The notes below the pieces were generated by a model. That model was not told the origin of the DNA, made no database searches, and saw nothing but the letters and a program-made list of their open reading frames with translations. Position numbers and translations under genes: made by a program. Positions 1 through 6,222 of a stretch of 11,843 bases of DNA are shown one piece after another (positions within the stretch are counted from its first letter, which is position 1; each line of letters begins with the position of its first letter). The stretch comes from Spirochaetaceae bacterium. Its GTDB lineage: Bacteria; Spirochaetota; Spirochaetia; Treponematales; Treponemataceae. The stretch lies in contig JAGCMR010000239.1 of the NCBI GenBank assembly GCA_017646305.1, positions 1 through 11,843 on the forward strand. Direction: 5' to 3'.

Positions 1-39
1 CACGTAAAAAAATGTAAGCATTAATTGCAGCAGTGTCAT
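1..39 (-). CDS. chromate transporter, second short subunit (partial, N-terminus only)
   Basis: Only the first 13 codons are inside the window (MTLLQLMLTFFYV); the gene runs off the left edge. The ATG at 39-37 overlaps the TGA of the preceding chromate-transporter gene (ATGA). An excellent Shine-Dalgarno AGGAGG lies at 52-47, seven bases from the ATG, inside the upstream gene. A hydrophobic N-terminus right after a short CHR protein fits the usual pair of half-size chromate ion transporter proteins, which are thought to act together as one full transporter. The identity rests mainly on this context. Confidence 0.75.
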   Translation of the reverse strand, partial: MTLLQLMLTFFYV

Positions 40-626
40 GATTCAGCCTCCTTTTTTTCCTGAGCCTTTTTCTTTGCAGACAAAAAGGAAAAGCAAATGC
101 CTAAGGCGGCACTGACAAGGATTACCACAATGGATTCTACGCCAAAAAAGTACATGGAAGCAAAGGCTGCCAAAAGGATGAGAAGTCCCCAAATATTTTT
201 CACTGCTTTCTTGCTAAAATCCCACACTGACTTGGTCAAAAGTGCAGCCACTGCCACATTAATTCCTGCCAAAGCCTTTTGTACCCACTGAATCTGGGAA
301 AAATTACTGATGCAGCCTGCAATCAAGCTTATAATGATAATAGAAGGGGTAACAATTCCTGCGGTGGCAACAATGGCTCCCAGGAGACCTGCCTTGTTAA
401 ATCCGATGAAGGTGGCCACGTTTACTGCTATGATGCCAGGAGTAGACTGGCCAATAGCATAATAATCAAGCATTGTTTCTTTAGTGGTCCAATTCCTTTT
501 TTCTGCTAACTCTCTTTCCAACATAGGAAGCATTGCATATCCGCCACCAAAGGTAACGGCACCAATTTTGAAGAAAACGAAAAAAAGTTCCACCAAATCT
601 GAAATCTTGTAGTCTTTCTTTTCCAT
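36..626 (-). CDS. chromate transporter, short CHR family (first subunit)
   Basis: A 196-residue inner-membrane protein of the chromate ion transporter (CHR) family, short single-domain type. The N-terminal family signature is plain: FKIGAVTFGGGYAMLPMLE (about 19-37), then a GQSTPGIIAVNVATFIG segment (59-75). Several hydrophobic segments follow and the tail is Lys/Glu-rich and cytoplasmic-looking. Short CHR proteins normally occur as adjacent pairs, and a second one begins here with a 4-base overlap, so the two are probably co-translated and assemble together. CHR proteins are linked to chromate efflux, but the physiological substrate of spirochaete members is not known to me, so 'chromate' is a family name. 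There is no Shine-Dalgarno close to the ATG, and the next in-frame Met is at residue 32, inside the signature, so 626 is the only sensible start. Confidence 0.9.
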   Translation of the reverse strand: MEKKDYKISDLVELFFVFFKIGAVTFGGGYAMLPMLERELAEKRNWTTKETMLDYYAIGQSTPGIIAVNVATFIGFNKAGLLGAIVATAGIVTPSIIIISLIAGCISNFSQIQWVQKALAGINVAVAALLTKSVWDFSKKAVKNIWGLLILLAAFASMYFFGVESIVVILVSAALGICFSFLSAKKKAQEKKEAES

Positions 627-658
627 AACAGCTGGAGTATAGCACCCTCAGTTTTTTT

Positions 659-697
659 TTACAATCGAAGTATTGTTTTACAAAATGATTTTGTTAA
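659..697 (-). promoter_or_regulatory. candidate promoters for the chromate transporter operon
   Basis: Two overlapping sigma70-like candidates read leftward. The distal one is TTAACA (697-692), a 17-base spacer, and AATACT (674-669). The proximal one is TTGTAA (664-659), a 17-base spacer, and TATACT (641-636, just past this interval). The proximal promoter would start transcription almost at the ATG at 626. The distal one would give a leader of about 36 bases. Confidence 0.5.
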
Positions 698-717
698 GGA
701 AGGAAAGTCATCAGGAT

Positions 718-746
718 AAAAAAAAGGCAACCTTTTAAGGTTGCCT
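718..746 (-). terminator. intrinsic terminator of tRNA-Asn
   Basis: On the minus strand a perfect 9-bp stem (AGGCAACCT / AGGTTGCCT) with loop TAAA runs straight into at least seven T residues (724-718). It starts four bases after the tRNA 3' end, so the tRNA is a single-gene transcript. Confidence 0.92.
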
Positions 747-749
747 AAG

Positions 750-822
750 CGCCCCCTGCTGGGCTTGAACCAGCGACAAACGGATTAACAGTCCGTTGCT
801 CTACCAACTGAGCTAAGGGAGC
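750..822 (-). tRNA. tRNA-Asn (anticodon GTT)
   Basis: A full 73-base cloverleaf can be folded on the minus strand. The acceptor arm GCTCCCT pairs with AGGGGGC (one T-G wobble). The D arm is GCTC/GAGC, the anticodon arm ACGGA/TCCGT has loop CTGTTAA (anticodon GTT), and the T arm GCTGG/CCAGC has loop TTCAAGC. The discriminator base is G. CCA is not encoded (the next bases are CTT), so it must be added by nucleotidyltransferase. The gene has its own promoter and terminator. Confidence 0.96.
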
Positions 823-848
823 ATTGTTCATTGCTGAACGTATGAATG

Positions 849-877
849 ATAATATAGCAATCAAAAAAAAATGTCAA
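849..877 (-). promoter_or_regulatory. strong promoter of tRNA-Asn
   Basis: Consensus -35 TTGACA (877-872), a 17-base spacer with a long T run, and -10 TATTAT (854-849). The predicted start near 842 leaves a 5' leader of about 20 bases before the tRNA, as expected for an RNase P substrate. Confidence 0.85.
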
Positions 878-915
878 GTGAATTAACGGAAAAAATAATT
901 TTTTTTAGATGAAAG

Positions 916-1512
916 TTATTTTGTGCAATTTATAAGTTCTTCTGGTGTTAAGATACAATCTATCGGTATATCTGTTTCCTCTGTGGGAAGCTGTCCTAGA
1001 ATTTGCCATTGATAACAAACTCCCATAAGGGTACAGTTCTGTGTAGAAAGTCTACTTAAAAATCTGTCATAAAACCCCTTTCCCCGTCCGAGTCGTTGTC
1101 CTGTTCTTGTAAAGGCTATTCCTGGAATGAGAATTAAGGTTTCAGCAGAATCTTCGTATTTTTCTCGATTGGAAAGGGGCTCTCGAATGCCGTAGCTCCC
1201 ATACATTAATTGTTGGCTGTAGGGGAGGTGATTTTTGAGAGCATAAAATTCCATGGAGCAATCTTGAGGAAATGATTTGGGTAAATAAACTGTTTTTTCA
1301 GATTTCAGTGCTTGTTGAATAAACTCATCTAGGGAAAATTCTCCTGGTAGTGCAGCATAGGTAAGAATAAAGCTCGAATTTTTATAGTAAAGAGAATCTG
1401 TTAGAAGCTTACAGGCTTGCAATTCTTCCTGTGTAGAATCTGTTTGGCGGAATTTAGCAAGAATTTCTTTCATCTGCTTTCGTACAATGGCTTTTTCTTC
1501 TTGAATATTCAT
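916..1512 (-). CDS. 5-formyltetrahydrofolate cyclo-ligase (MTHFS, YgfA/Fau family)
   Basis: A 198-residue cytosolic enzyme of usual family length. The family uses ATP to turn 5-formyl-THF into 5,10-methenyl-THF, returning an inhibitory folate to the one-carbon pool. Visible signatures are the N-terminal basic segment KAIVRKQM (7-14), LIPGIAF (128-134) and the glycine-rich phosphate-binding motif RLGRGKGFYDR (140-150). The C-terminus DIPIDCILTPEE (181-192) matches the usual D-x-P-x-D-x-x-x-T-x-E end. One oddity is Thr135 where an Asp is common after PGIAF. No Shine-Dalgarno precedes the ATG at 1512; an AT-rich TATTAA (1527-1522) lies just upstream, so translation may start on a very short leader. 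The gene stands alone, divergent from the HD-GYP gene, and I see no clear terminator after its stop. Confidence 0.93.
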   Translation of the reverse strand: MNIQEEKAIVRKQMKEILAKFRQTDSTQEELQACKLLTDSLYYKNSSFILTYAALPGEFSLDEFIQQALKSEKTVYLPKSFPQDCSMEFYALKNHLPYSQQLMYGSYGIREPLSNREKYEDSAETLILIPGIAFTRTGQRLGRGKGFYDRFLSRLSTQNCTLMGVCYQWQILGQLPTEETDIPIDCILTPEELINCTK

Positions 1513-1589
1513 AAATACATTTTAATAATTTTTTTCAAGGAGTTTCAAGTTTTTCTAAAGTTAAAAATTTCCTCTCCGATATTATTTAT

Positions 1590-1698
1590 GTACGGTGGGA
1601 GGGCTGTACGGCGGTATCGACATCCAGACGCCGTAAGCGTTAGTCTACTGTATTTTGTCTTGATTTGGCTTGTGGTATTGTACCGCAAGCCATTTTTT
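1590..1698 (+). ncRNA. candidate structured leader or small RNA upstream of the HD-GYP gene
   Basis: The gap between two divergent genes holds a locally GC-rich segment able to form two hairpins on the plus strand. P1 is TACGGCG (1607-1613) with CGCCGTA (1629-1635), a perfect 7-bp stem. The second is the terminator-like stem at 1667-1698. A competing pairing exists: GCGGTA (1611-1616) with TACCGC (1681-1686), which would break both hairpins. GTACGG is repeated at 1590 and 1606. A -10-like TATTAT (1580-1585) sits just upstream, but I see no good -35. The best stem has a G-U pair on this strand but a C-A mismatch on the other, which favours plus-strand RNA. I do not recognise a known riboswitch class; this is a structural inference. 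Confidence 0.4.
1667..1698 (+). terminator. terminator-like hairpin in the leader of the HD-GYP gene
   Basis: An 11-bp stem, GGCTTGTGGTA (1667-1677) with TACCGCAAGCC (1681-1691), has one T-G wobble and a 3-base loop. It is followed by A and six T residues (1693-1698). It ends 73 bases before the HD-GYP start and points toward that gene, so it would end a small RNA or attenuate the gene's own transcript. Confidence 0.6.
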
Positions 1699-1734
1699 AT
1701 GCTTATCGATATAGATTTTATATCTTCTTTCCGA

Positions 1735-1770
1735 TACAATAGAAAGGAGTTTTTTTTTCAAGGGAGAAGG
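1735..1770 (+). promoter_or_regulatory. -10 element and Shine-Dalgarno for the HD-GYP gene
   Basis: TACAAT (1735-1740) is a good -10, but the matching -35 position (TAGATT, 1712-1717) is weak and lies inside an inverted repeat GATATA-N5-TATATC (1708-1724). A purine-rich AGGGAGAAGG (1761-1770) precedes the ATG at 1772 and fixes the start. The weak -35 leaves room for an activator or for read-through from the upstream leader. Confidence 0.5.
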
Positions 1771-1771
1771 C

Positions 1772-3061
1772 ATGAATTCATTTAAAGTTTTTGAACTCAA
1801 AGAAAATAACCGCTTTACTGATGACTTGTTTCTAGATAATACTTTTCTTCTCCTAAGTCGTGGAAGTGCCCTTTCTAAGGGGATGATTCAAGCCTTAAAG
1901 GATTGGCAGTTTACCGATGTCTATTCCAACGGAAATTTTTCTGTATCTGACCAAGCTCTCAGAGAGAATCAAAAGAATGTCGCCTTCACTCGAACAAAGG
2001 TAGCACCAGTTTTAGCTAATCCTACTGAAGATGTTTCCATAGAAGACATGGGTATAAAGGAATTGGTGGCTGTAGCTGAAAAATCTTCAACAGAAAATTC
2101 AGACATTGAAACTCGTTATGATTTTTCTCATATTTTTGATGAAACCAATAGGCTGACTGTTGTTCAGAATGTTTACAATGAATTCTGGAACTTTATCTTC
2201 AATGTTTATACTCGGTATGCAACTCATAAAACCATTGATTTAGAGCTTTTGTCCCAAAAAGCCAAAGAACTCTGTATTTTTGTAAAGGCAAATCGCCGTT
2301 ATGTTTTACAGATACATCCTAATTGTGACCAAGAGCCCAAAAATTTCTTGATAGCTCATTCCCTTCGTTCTGCCGTTTTGGCTATTACAGTGGGGTTGCA
2401 GCTACACATGACTGTTCCCAAAATGACTGAGTTGGCAACAGCTTGTATCCTCCATGAAATTGGAATGATTCGTCTTCCAAGTCAGTTATATCTGTCTCAT
2501 CGGCCCCTTTCTCCTGTAGAGAAAAACCTACTGAATACGCATCCTATTATTTCATATACCATTCTCAAAGAGATGAATATTCCATTAGGTATTTGTCTTG
2601 CTGTTTTGGAGCATCATGAAAAGGAGGATGGAACTGGCTATCCTCGTCACATTAGTCGTGATAAAATCTCCTTGTACGCAAAGATTATTGCTGTTGTCTG
2701 TTCCTTTGAAGCAATTACTGCCCGCAGAACCTATAAGGAGGCCGCAAGTTCCTTTGAGGCCATGGTAGAGTTGTTAAAAAACCAAACAAAGCAGTACGAT
2801 GAACTTGTTATTAAGGCCCTGTTGTATAGCCTTTCTCTTTTTCCTGTTGGTTCTTACGTGTTCTTGGCTAATGGAAAGATTGGCCGTGTCTCTGATGTAA
2901 ACCCAGAAAATCCAAAGTGTCCCATTGTGCAGCTTGTTAGCGAGCGAGATGAGAATGGAAATCTTGTTACCATCAAAACCAATGATTCAGACTTGCGAAT
3001 CGTGCGAGTGCTAAACAAGCAAGAGCAGGCTGATATTGTAAAGGTAGCTAAAACACTGTAA
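1772..3061 (+). CDS. HD-GYP domain protein with altered metal-binding residues
   Basis: A 429-residue soluble protein with no signal peptide or membrane segment. Residues 1-130 are not recognised. The HD-GYP domain spans about 190-355: H196 (AHSLRS), H228-E229 (ILHEIGMIRLP), H257 (THPIIS), H281-H282 and the GTGYP signature (287-291), then KIIAVVCSFEAIT (304-316). A C-terminal tail (about 356-413) has a beta-rich look (FPVGSYVFLANGKIGRV). HD-GYP proteins usually hydrolyse cyclic di-GMP with a two- or three-metal centre. Here the HD Asp is Glu229, and the later ligand Asp (usual V-x-D-x-F-D-A) is Cys310, with Glu313 in place of the second Asp. The protein could be a weak or altered phosphodiesterase or a c-di-GMP sensor. 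Family assignment is firm; activity is uncertain. Confidence 0.9.
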   Translation: MNSFKVFELKENNRFTDDLFLDNTFLLLSRGSALSKGMIQALKDWQFTDVYSNGNFSVSDQALRENQKNVAFTRTKVAPVLANPTEDVSIEDMGIKELVAVAEKSSTENSDIETRYDFSHIFDETNRLTVVQNVYNEFWNFIFNVYTRYATHKTIDLELLSQKAKELCIFVKANRRYVLQIHPNCDQEPKNFLIAHSLRSAVLAITVGLQLHMTVPKMTELATACILHEIGMIRLPSQLYLSHRPLSPVEKNLLNTHPIISYTILKEMNIPLGICLAVLEHHEKEDGTGYPRHISRDKISLYAKIIAVVCSFEAITARRTYKEAASSFEAMVELLKNQTKQYDELVIKALLYSLSLFPVGSYVFLANGKIGRVSDVNPENPKCPIVQLVSERDENGNLVTIKTNDSDLRIVRVLNKQEQADIVKVAKTL

Positions 3062-3069
3062 TGGATATT

Positions 3070-3834
3070 TTAGGAGAACAGCATACGGGTATGCTGGATT
3101 TCTTCTTGGAATTTTTCGTCAACCACTGGGGGATGGCTTTCAAAGTATAAAATCTGCTGAAGCTCCTCTGGTAGCCGTGTTCCCCATAACGGAATAACAT
3201 TTTCATATTGTCGTAAAAAGCCATAGGCTAGGGGAATATTTCGGAATACACCCCCGCAGAGAGGTTGCATGGCAATAAAGCCTATATCTCTTTGTTCACA
3301 GTTTTTTGCAATTTCAATATTCAATTCTGGTGATAAAATGTTCAAAGGAAGCTGTATGGTTTCGTATAAGTCACAGTCCACTGCACTTTGAGCTAATTCT
3401 GGAGATTCTGTAACAAATCCAATGTGTTTGATTTTCCCCTTTTCTTGATACTTTTTTAATACCTTGTACAAGCTGTCAGGACTTTTTTCTGTGGGCACAA
3501 AGGTATCATTTTCAATTTGGTATAAATCAATGTAGTCGCAATGCATGGCATCGAGACTTGCCTCTATATCAGCCTGAAGTGTTGCACCATCTGTTGCGGT
3601 GGACTTGGTGGCAAGAATAATATGTTGGCGTTGAATTGACTGAACAGCCATCCCTAAGCGACTTTCACTTAAGGGGTTATGGCGGGCAGTATCAAAGAAA
3701 TTGATACCACCCTGATATGCCATAGTAACTAGTTCTGCAGCAGCTTCATCGCTTTCAACATATTGTAAGCCGTAGGCACCAAAGGCAATACGGCTTATCA
3801 ATAGGTTGGCTCGTCCGAGAACCACGTATTCCAT
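3070..3834 (-). CDS. aldo/keto reductase family protein with degenerate catalytic tetrad
   Basis: A 254-residue cytosolic TIM-barrel protein of the aldo/keto reductase superfamily, in the branch whose members usually run to 300 or more residues. Family landmarks are LGRANLLISRIAFGA (6-20), NFFDTAR (45-51), SESRLG (56-61), ATKS (75-78), CDYIDLYQIEND (99-110), GKIKHIGF in the middle, and a C-terminal GTRL that resembles the NADP-phosphate loop. Asp48 and Lys77 of the Asp-Tyr-Lys-His tetrad are present. The Tyr position (usual DTARxY) appears to be Asn53, and the His position (usual YQxH) is Glu108. No C-terminal Cys cluster is present. The gene starts three bases after the glyS stop (TAA TCT ATG) with no Shine-Dalgarno, so it is probably translationally coupled to glyS. 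Reductase activity is doubtful. Confidence 0.85.
   Translation of the reverse strand: MEYVVLGRANLLISRIAFGAYGLQYVESDEAAAELVTMAYQGGINFFDTARHNPLSESRLGMAVQSIQRQHIILATKSTATDGATLQADIEASLDAMHCDYIDLYQIENDTFVPTEKSPDSLYKVLKKYQEKGKIKHIGFVTESPELAQSAVDCDLYETIQLPLNILSPELNIEIAKNCEQRDIGFIAMQPLCGGVFRNIPLAYGFLRQYENVIPLWGTRLPEELQQILYFESHPPVVDEKFQEEIQHTRMLFS
3079..3105 (+). terminator. weak terminator-like hairpin between convergent genes
   Basis: CAGCATAC (3079-3086) pairs perfectly with GTATGCTG (3089-3096), with a 2-base apex (effectively a small loop), followed by the T-rich but interrupted GATTTCTTCTT. It lies 18 bases past the HD-GYP stop, inside the last codons of the aldo/keto reductase gene. It could end the plus-strand transcript. 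It lacks a T run on the minus strand. Confidence 0.4.
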
Positions 3835-3837
3835 AGA

Positions 3838-5202
3838 TTAGGACCGAGGCTCCCGAGCAGGAAGCTGATAGTTTTTGATTTCATCACGGAGACGCTGAGC
3901 CAGTTCACTGCGAGGTACACGAACCTGTTCCATAGAGTCGCGGAAACGGATGGTTACAGTACCATCTTCCTTTGTATCGTGGTCAACAGTGATACAGAAA
4001 GGTGTTCCTACCTCATCTTGGCGGCGGTAGCGCTTTCCGATGGTTCCAGACTGGTCGTAGTCAGTTACAAAGTCTTCCTTCAATTCGTTCTGGATTTCCT
4101 TTGCCAGCTCAGCCAAACCTTCCTTCTTCATCAAGGGAAGCACTGCAACGGTAATAGGAGCAATTTTTGGGTGGAAGTGGAGAACAGTTCTGTAATCCTC
4201 TGGTTCACCTTCTTTTGCTACGTTCTGCTCCTCGTAGGCATCGCACAGGAACATCAACAGATTGCGGGTAAGACCAGCAGAGGTTTCGATAATGTAAGGA
4301 ATATATCGCTCTGCACCATTGTCCTGATCGATGTACTGCAAGTCCTTTCCTGCATATTCAGTATGCTGGGTCAAGTCAAAGTCAGTTCTATTGTGAATAC
4401 CTTCTAGCTCCTGGAAGCCCATGGGGAATTCATATTCAATGTCATAGGCATCCTTGGCGTAGTGGGCCAGCTTTTCGTGATGATACCAGCGTAGTTTTTC
4501 CATGCGGATACCGTACTTCTTATAGAAGCTCCAGCGCTGCTCTCTCCAGTACTGGAACCACTTGTCGTCTTCACCGGGCTTTACAAAGAACTGCATTTCC
4601 ATCTGCTCAAATTCACAAGTACGGAAGATAAAATTCTTGGTAACAATCTCGTTACGGAAAGCCTTTCCTACCTGAGCGATTCCAAAGGGAACCTTCATAC
4701 GGTTGGACTGGATAATGTTCTTGTAGTTTACATAAATACCCTGGGCTGTTTCTGGACGCAGGTATACAATGCTAGCAGTATCCTCAGCAGGCCCAATGTG
4801 GGTCTTAAACATGAGGTTGAAGGCCCGTGGCTCAGTAAGTTCTCCGCCACAGCTGGGACACTTCTTTGCAGCAAGGGCATCCTGATCCATAGTGTCGGCA
4901 CGGTAGCGCATCTTACACTGCTTACAGTCTACCAAGGGATCGGAGAAGTTGGCTACGTGTCCAGAAGCTTCCCAAACACGGGGATGCATCAAAATAGCAG
5001 CATCAAGCCCTACAATATTGTCGTGGAGCTGGGTCATTTCCTTCCACCAAGCATTTTGTATGTTTTTCTTTAGCTCAATACCGATTGGGCCGTAATCCCA
5101 GGCCCCAGCCTGTCCGCCGTAAATCTCAGATGATTGAAATACAAAGCCTCGGCGCTTGCAAAGGCTTACAATCTTTTCCATGGTGATTTCATGTGAATCC
5201 AT
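3838..5202 (-). CDS. glyS: glycyl-tRNA synthetase, homodimeric (alpha2) class II type
   Basis: A 454-residue single-chain enzyme that charges tRNA-Gly with glycine using ATP in the cytosol. The N-terminal ICxxRGFVFQSSEIYGG-like region and WDYGPIGIELKKNI (35-48) are typical of the dimeric type. A zinc-ribbon insertion has Cys93/Cys96 and Cys115/Cys118. LRPETAQGIYVNY (148-160) and GIAQVGKAFRNEI (174-186) form the motif 2 region, and ETSAGLTRNLLMFLCDAY is motif 3. The anticodon-binding domain begins near 345 (APITVAVLPLMKK). Length suits this type, which differs from the alpha2beta2 GlyQ/GlyS enzyme. Shine-Dalgarno GAGG lies seven bases before the ATG. It is first in an operon with the aldo/keto reductase and shares a promoter region with the divergent lipoprotein gene. 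Confidence 0.97.
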   Translation of the reverse strand: MDSHEITMEKIVSLCKRRGFVFQSSEIYGGQAGAWDYGPIGIELKKNIQNAWWKEMTQLHDNIVGLDAAILMHPRVWEASGHVANFSDPLVDCKQCKMRYRADTMDQDALAAKKCPSCGGELTEPRAFNLMFKTHIGPAEDTASIVYLRPETAQGIYVNYKNIIQSNRMKVPFGIAQVGKAFRNEIVTKNFIFRTCEFEQMEMQFFVKPGEDDKWFQYWREQRWSFYKKYGIRMEKLRWYHHEKLAHYAKDAYDIEYEFPMGFQELEGIHNRTDFDLTQHTEYAGKDLQYIDQDNGAERYIPYIIETSAGLTRNLLMFLCDAYEEQNVAKEGEPEDYRTVLHFHPKIAPITVAVLPLMKKEGLAELAKEIQNELKEDFVTDYDQSGTIGKRYRRQDEVGTPFCITVDHDTKEDGTVTIRFRDSMEQVRVPRSELAQRLRDEIKNYQLPAREPRS

Positions 5203-5232
5203 AGTACAACCTCATTTAAAAAAACTCCCGTC

Positions 5233-5262
5233 ATGATACCATAAATACCTGTTATATGGCAA
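5233..5262 (-). promoter_or_regulatory. promoter of glyS
   Basis: TTGCCA (5262-5257), an 18-base spacer and TATCAT (5238-5233), reading toward glyS; the predicted leader is about 25 bases and contains GAGG. The first four bases of the -35 are one arm of a 16-base palindrome. Confidence 0.65.
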
Positions 5263-5274
5263 CTGTACAGTTGC
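5259..5274. repeat. perfect 16-base palindrome, candidate operator between divergent promoters
   Basis: GCAACTGTACAGTTGC is self-complementary over all 16 bases. Its left arm supplies TTGC of the glyS -35 and its right arm supplies TTGC of the lipoprotein-gene -35, so the two -35 boxes are 8 bases apart (CTGTACAG). A dimeric regulator bound here would cover both promoters. It does not match a regulator box I can name with confidence; CTGTACAG lacks the 8-base gap of the enterobacterial LexA box. Confidence 0.6.
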
Positions 5275-5299
5275 ATGTCTTCATTTTATCACGTATACT
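5271..5299 (+). promoter_or_regulatory. promoter of the META-domain lipoprotein gene
   Basis: TTGCAT (5271-5276), a 17-base spacer and TATACT (5294-5299). The predicted start near 5306 gives a leader of about 37 bases with Shine-Dalgarno AGGAG (5330-5334), eight bases before the ATG at 5343. Confidence 0.75.
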
Positions 5300-5342
5300 A
5301 AGAGGTAGGAAACCATGGTAAACTTTTACAGGAGTTAGACGT

Positions 5343-6167
5343 ATGAGTAAGTTTCGAAGTTGTATTTTTTGTTTTGTAGTAGTTTTGTTGGCAGGAGGTA
5401 TGATGTTGACAGGTTGTGCTTCATCTAAGGGAACTGTTGCCACAGATGATGCGGGTATTGCAGGAGATTGGAGATTGCTTTCTGTCCTGCGTAATGGATC
5501 GGAGCTGGCGATTCCTCAAGGCATGACTGTTACTTTTTCAGCCACTGTTCCTGAAATTGGTTCCTATAGCTATGATGTTGCCGGTGTTGCTGGCGTAAAT
5601 AACTACGGTGGACCTGTTACCATTGACGGTACCTTGTATTCAGGAGGACCTTTCTGGTTAACTCAGATGGCAGGACCTTCTCCCTTGGAGGATTTTGAGC
5701 GATTGTATCTTGAAACCTTAACTGATGCTGATATGTTTGACATTTCGGCCGATGGACAGGGAATGGAAATTGCCAAGTCCAGTGGAGAAACAGCCCTGTT
5801 GTTTAGCAAGTTTAAGTTTGATGGAAGTCATTGGAAGCTGGTTGCCTACTTTGACGGAACTGGTGTTCGTTCTGTAGACCAGTCTAAGAATGTTCCTGAT
5901 TTGAGCTTTGGCAACAAGATGGACATTAGTGGTTTCTCTGGAAGTAATTTCATTGTAGGTGATTATACTGTAGACTATACCCTGAGAGCAATTTCTTTCC
6001 AGGATATTGGTACTACCCGCATGGCTGCTCCCTCTGGTGAGGCTGCTGTGCTTGAGCAGGTATATACCAATCTCTTGAATAAGACTGCTAATTATGTATG
6101 GTCCGGAGATGAGCTACAGCTGATTGGTAAGGATGGAACTACATTGTTAGTATTTGCTGCAAAATAA
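5343..6167 (+). CDS. lipoprotein with two META (HslJ-like) domains
   Basis: A 274-residue exported lipoprotein. A lipoprotein signal peptide (basic start, hydrophobic 8-21) ends in lipobox LTGC, giving lipidated Cys25. Two similar halves follow. The first (about 39-156) starts GDWRLLSV and ends TALLFSK. The second (about 161-274) starts SHWKLVAY and ends TTLLVFA. The pattern of a Trp near the start, a Gly/Asn-rich centre and a closing W/D-x-L-x-L-x-x-x-x-G-x-T-x-L-x-F strand is that of META domains (DUF306, as in HslJ). Their biochemical role is poorly defined, so I give no specific function. The start is set by AGGAG eight bases upstream. The gene is monocistronic with its own promoter and terminator, and divergent from glyS. 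Confidence 0.82.
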   Translation: MSKFRSCIFCFVVVLLAGGMMLTGCASSKGTVATDDAGIAGDWRLLSVLRNGSELAIPQGMTVTFSATVPEIGSYSYDVAGVAGVNNYGGPVTIDGTLYSGGPFWLTQMAGPSPLEDFERLYLETLTDADMFDISADGQGMEIAKSSGETALLFSKFKFDGSHWKLVAYFDGTGVRSVDQSKNVPDLSFGNKMDISGFSGSNFIVGDYTVDYTLRAISFQDIGTTRMAAPSGEAAVLEQVYTNLLNKTANYVWSGDELQLIGKDGTTLLVFAAK

Positions 6168-6188
6168 AGTAAGGAAATAAGGTTTGAA

Positions 6189-6222
6189 AGGCGGTAATGA
6201 TTTGACATTATCGCCTTTTTTT
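6189..6222 (+). terminator. intrinsic terminator of the META lipoprotein gene
   Basis: An 11-bp stem AGGCGGTAATG (6189-6199) / CATTATCGCCT (6206-6216) with one G-T wobble and a 6-base loop, followed by seven T residues (6216-6222). It starts 22 bases after the lipoprotein stop and overlaps the rpmB promoter. Confidence 0.93.

Noticed and set aside
1590..1698. Known c-di-GMP (GEMM), guanidine or folate riboswitch
   Set aside because: The conserved GEMM core blocks, ykkC-type motifs and THF riboswitch motifs are not visible. Only a generic structured leader can be claimed.
1545..1739. 64-codon minus-strand frame in the 5-FCL/HD-GYP gap
   Set aside because: It has no Shine-Dalgarno, low-complexity Arg/Ile-rich composition, and overlaps the structured element read on the other strand.
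1513..1771. 6S RNA on the minus strand upstream of the 5-FCL gene
   Set aside because: In E. coli the 6S RNA gene lies next to this gene, so I tried to fold the gap that way. The two ends of the minus-strand segment are not complementary, there is no long closing stem with a central bubble, and the best local stem is weaker on this strand.
3979..4407. 142-codon plus-strand open frame
   Set aside because: It is antisense to the conserved C-terminal half of glycyl-tRNA synthetase and has no family resemblance.
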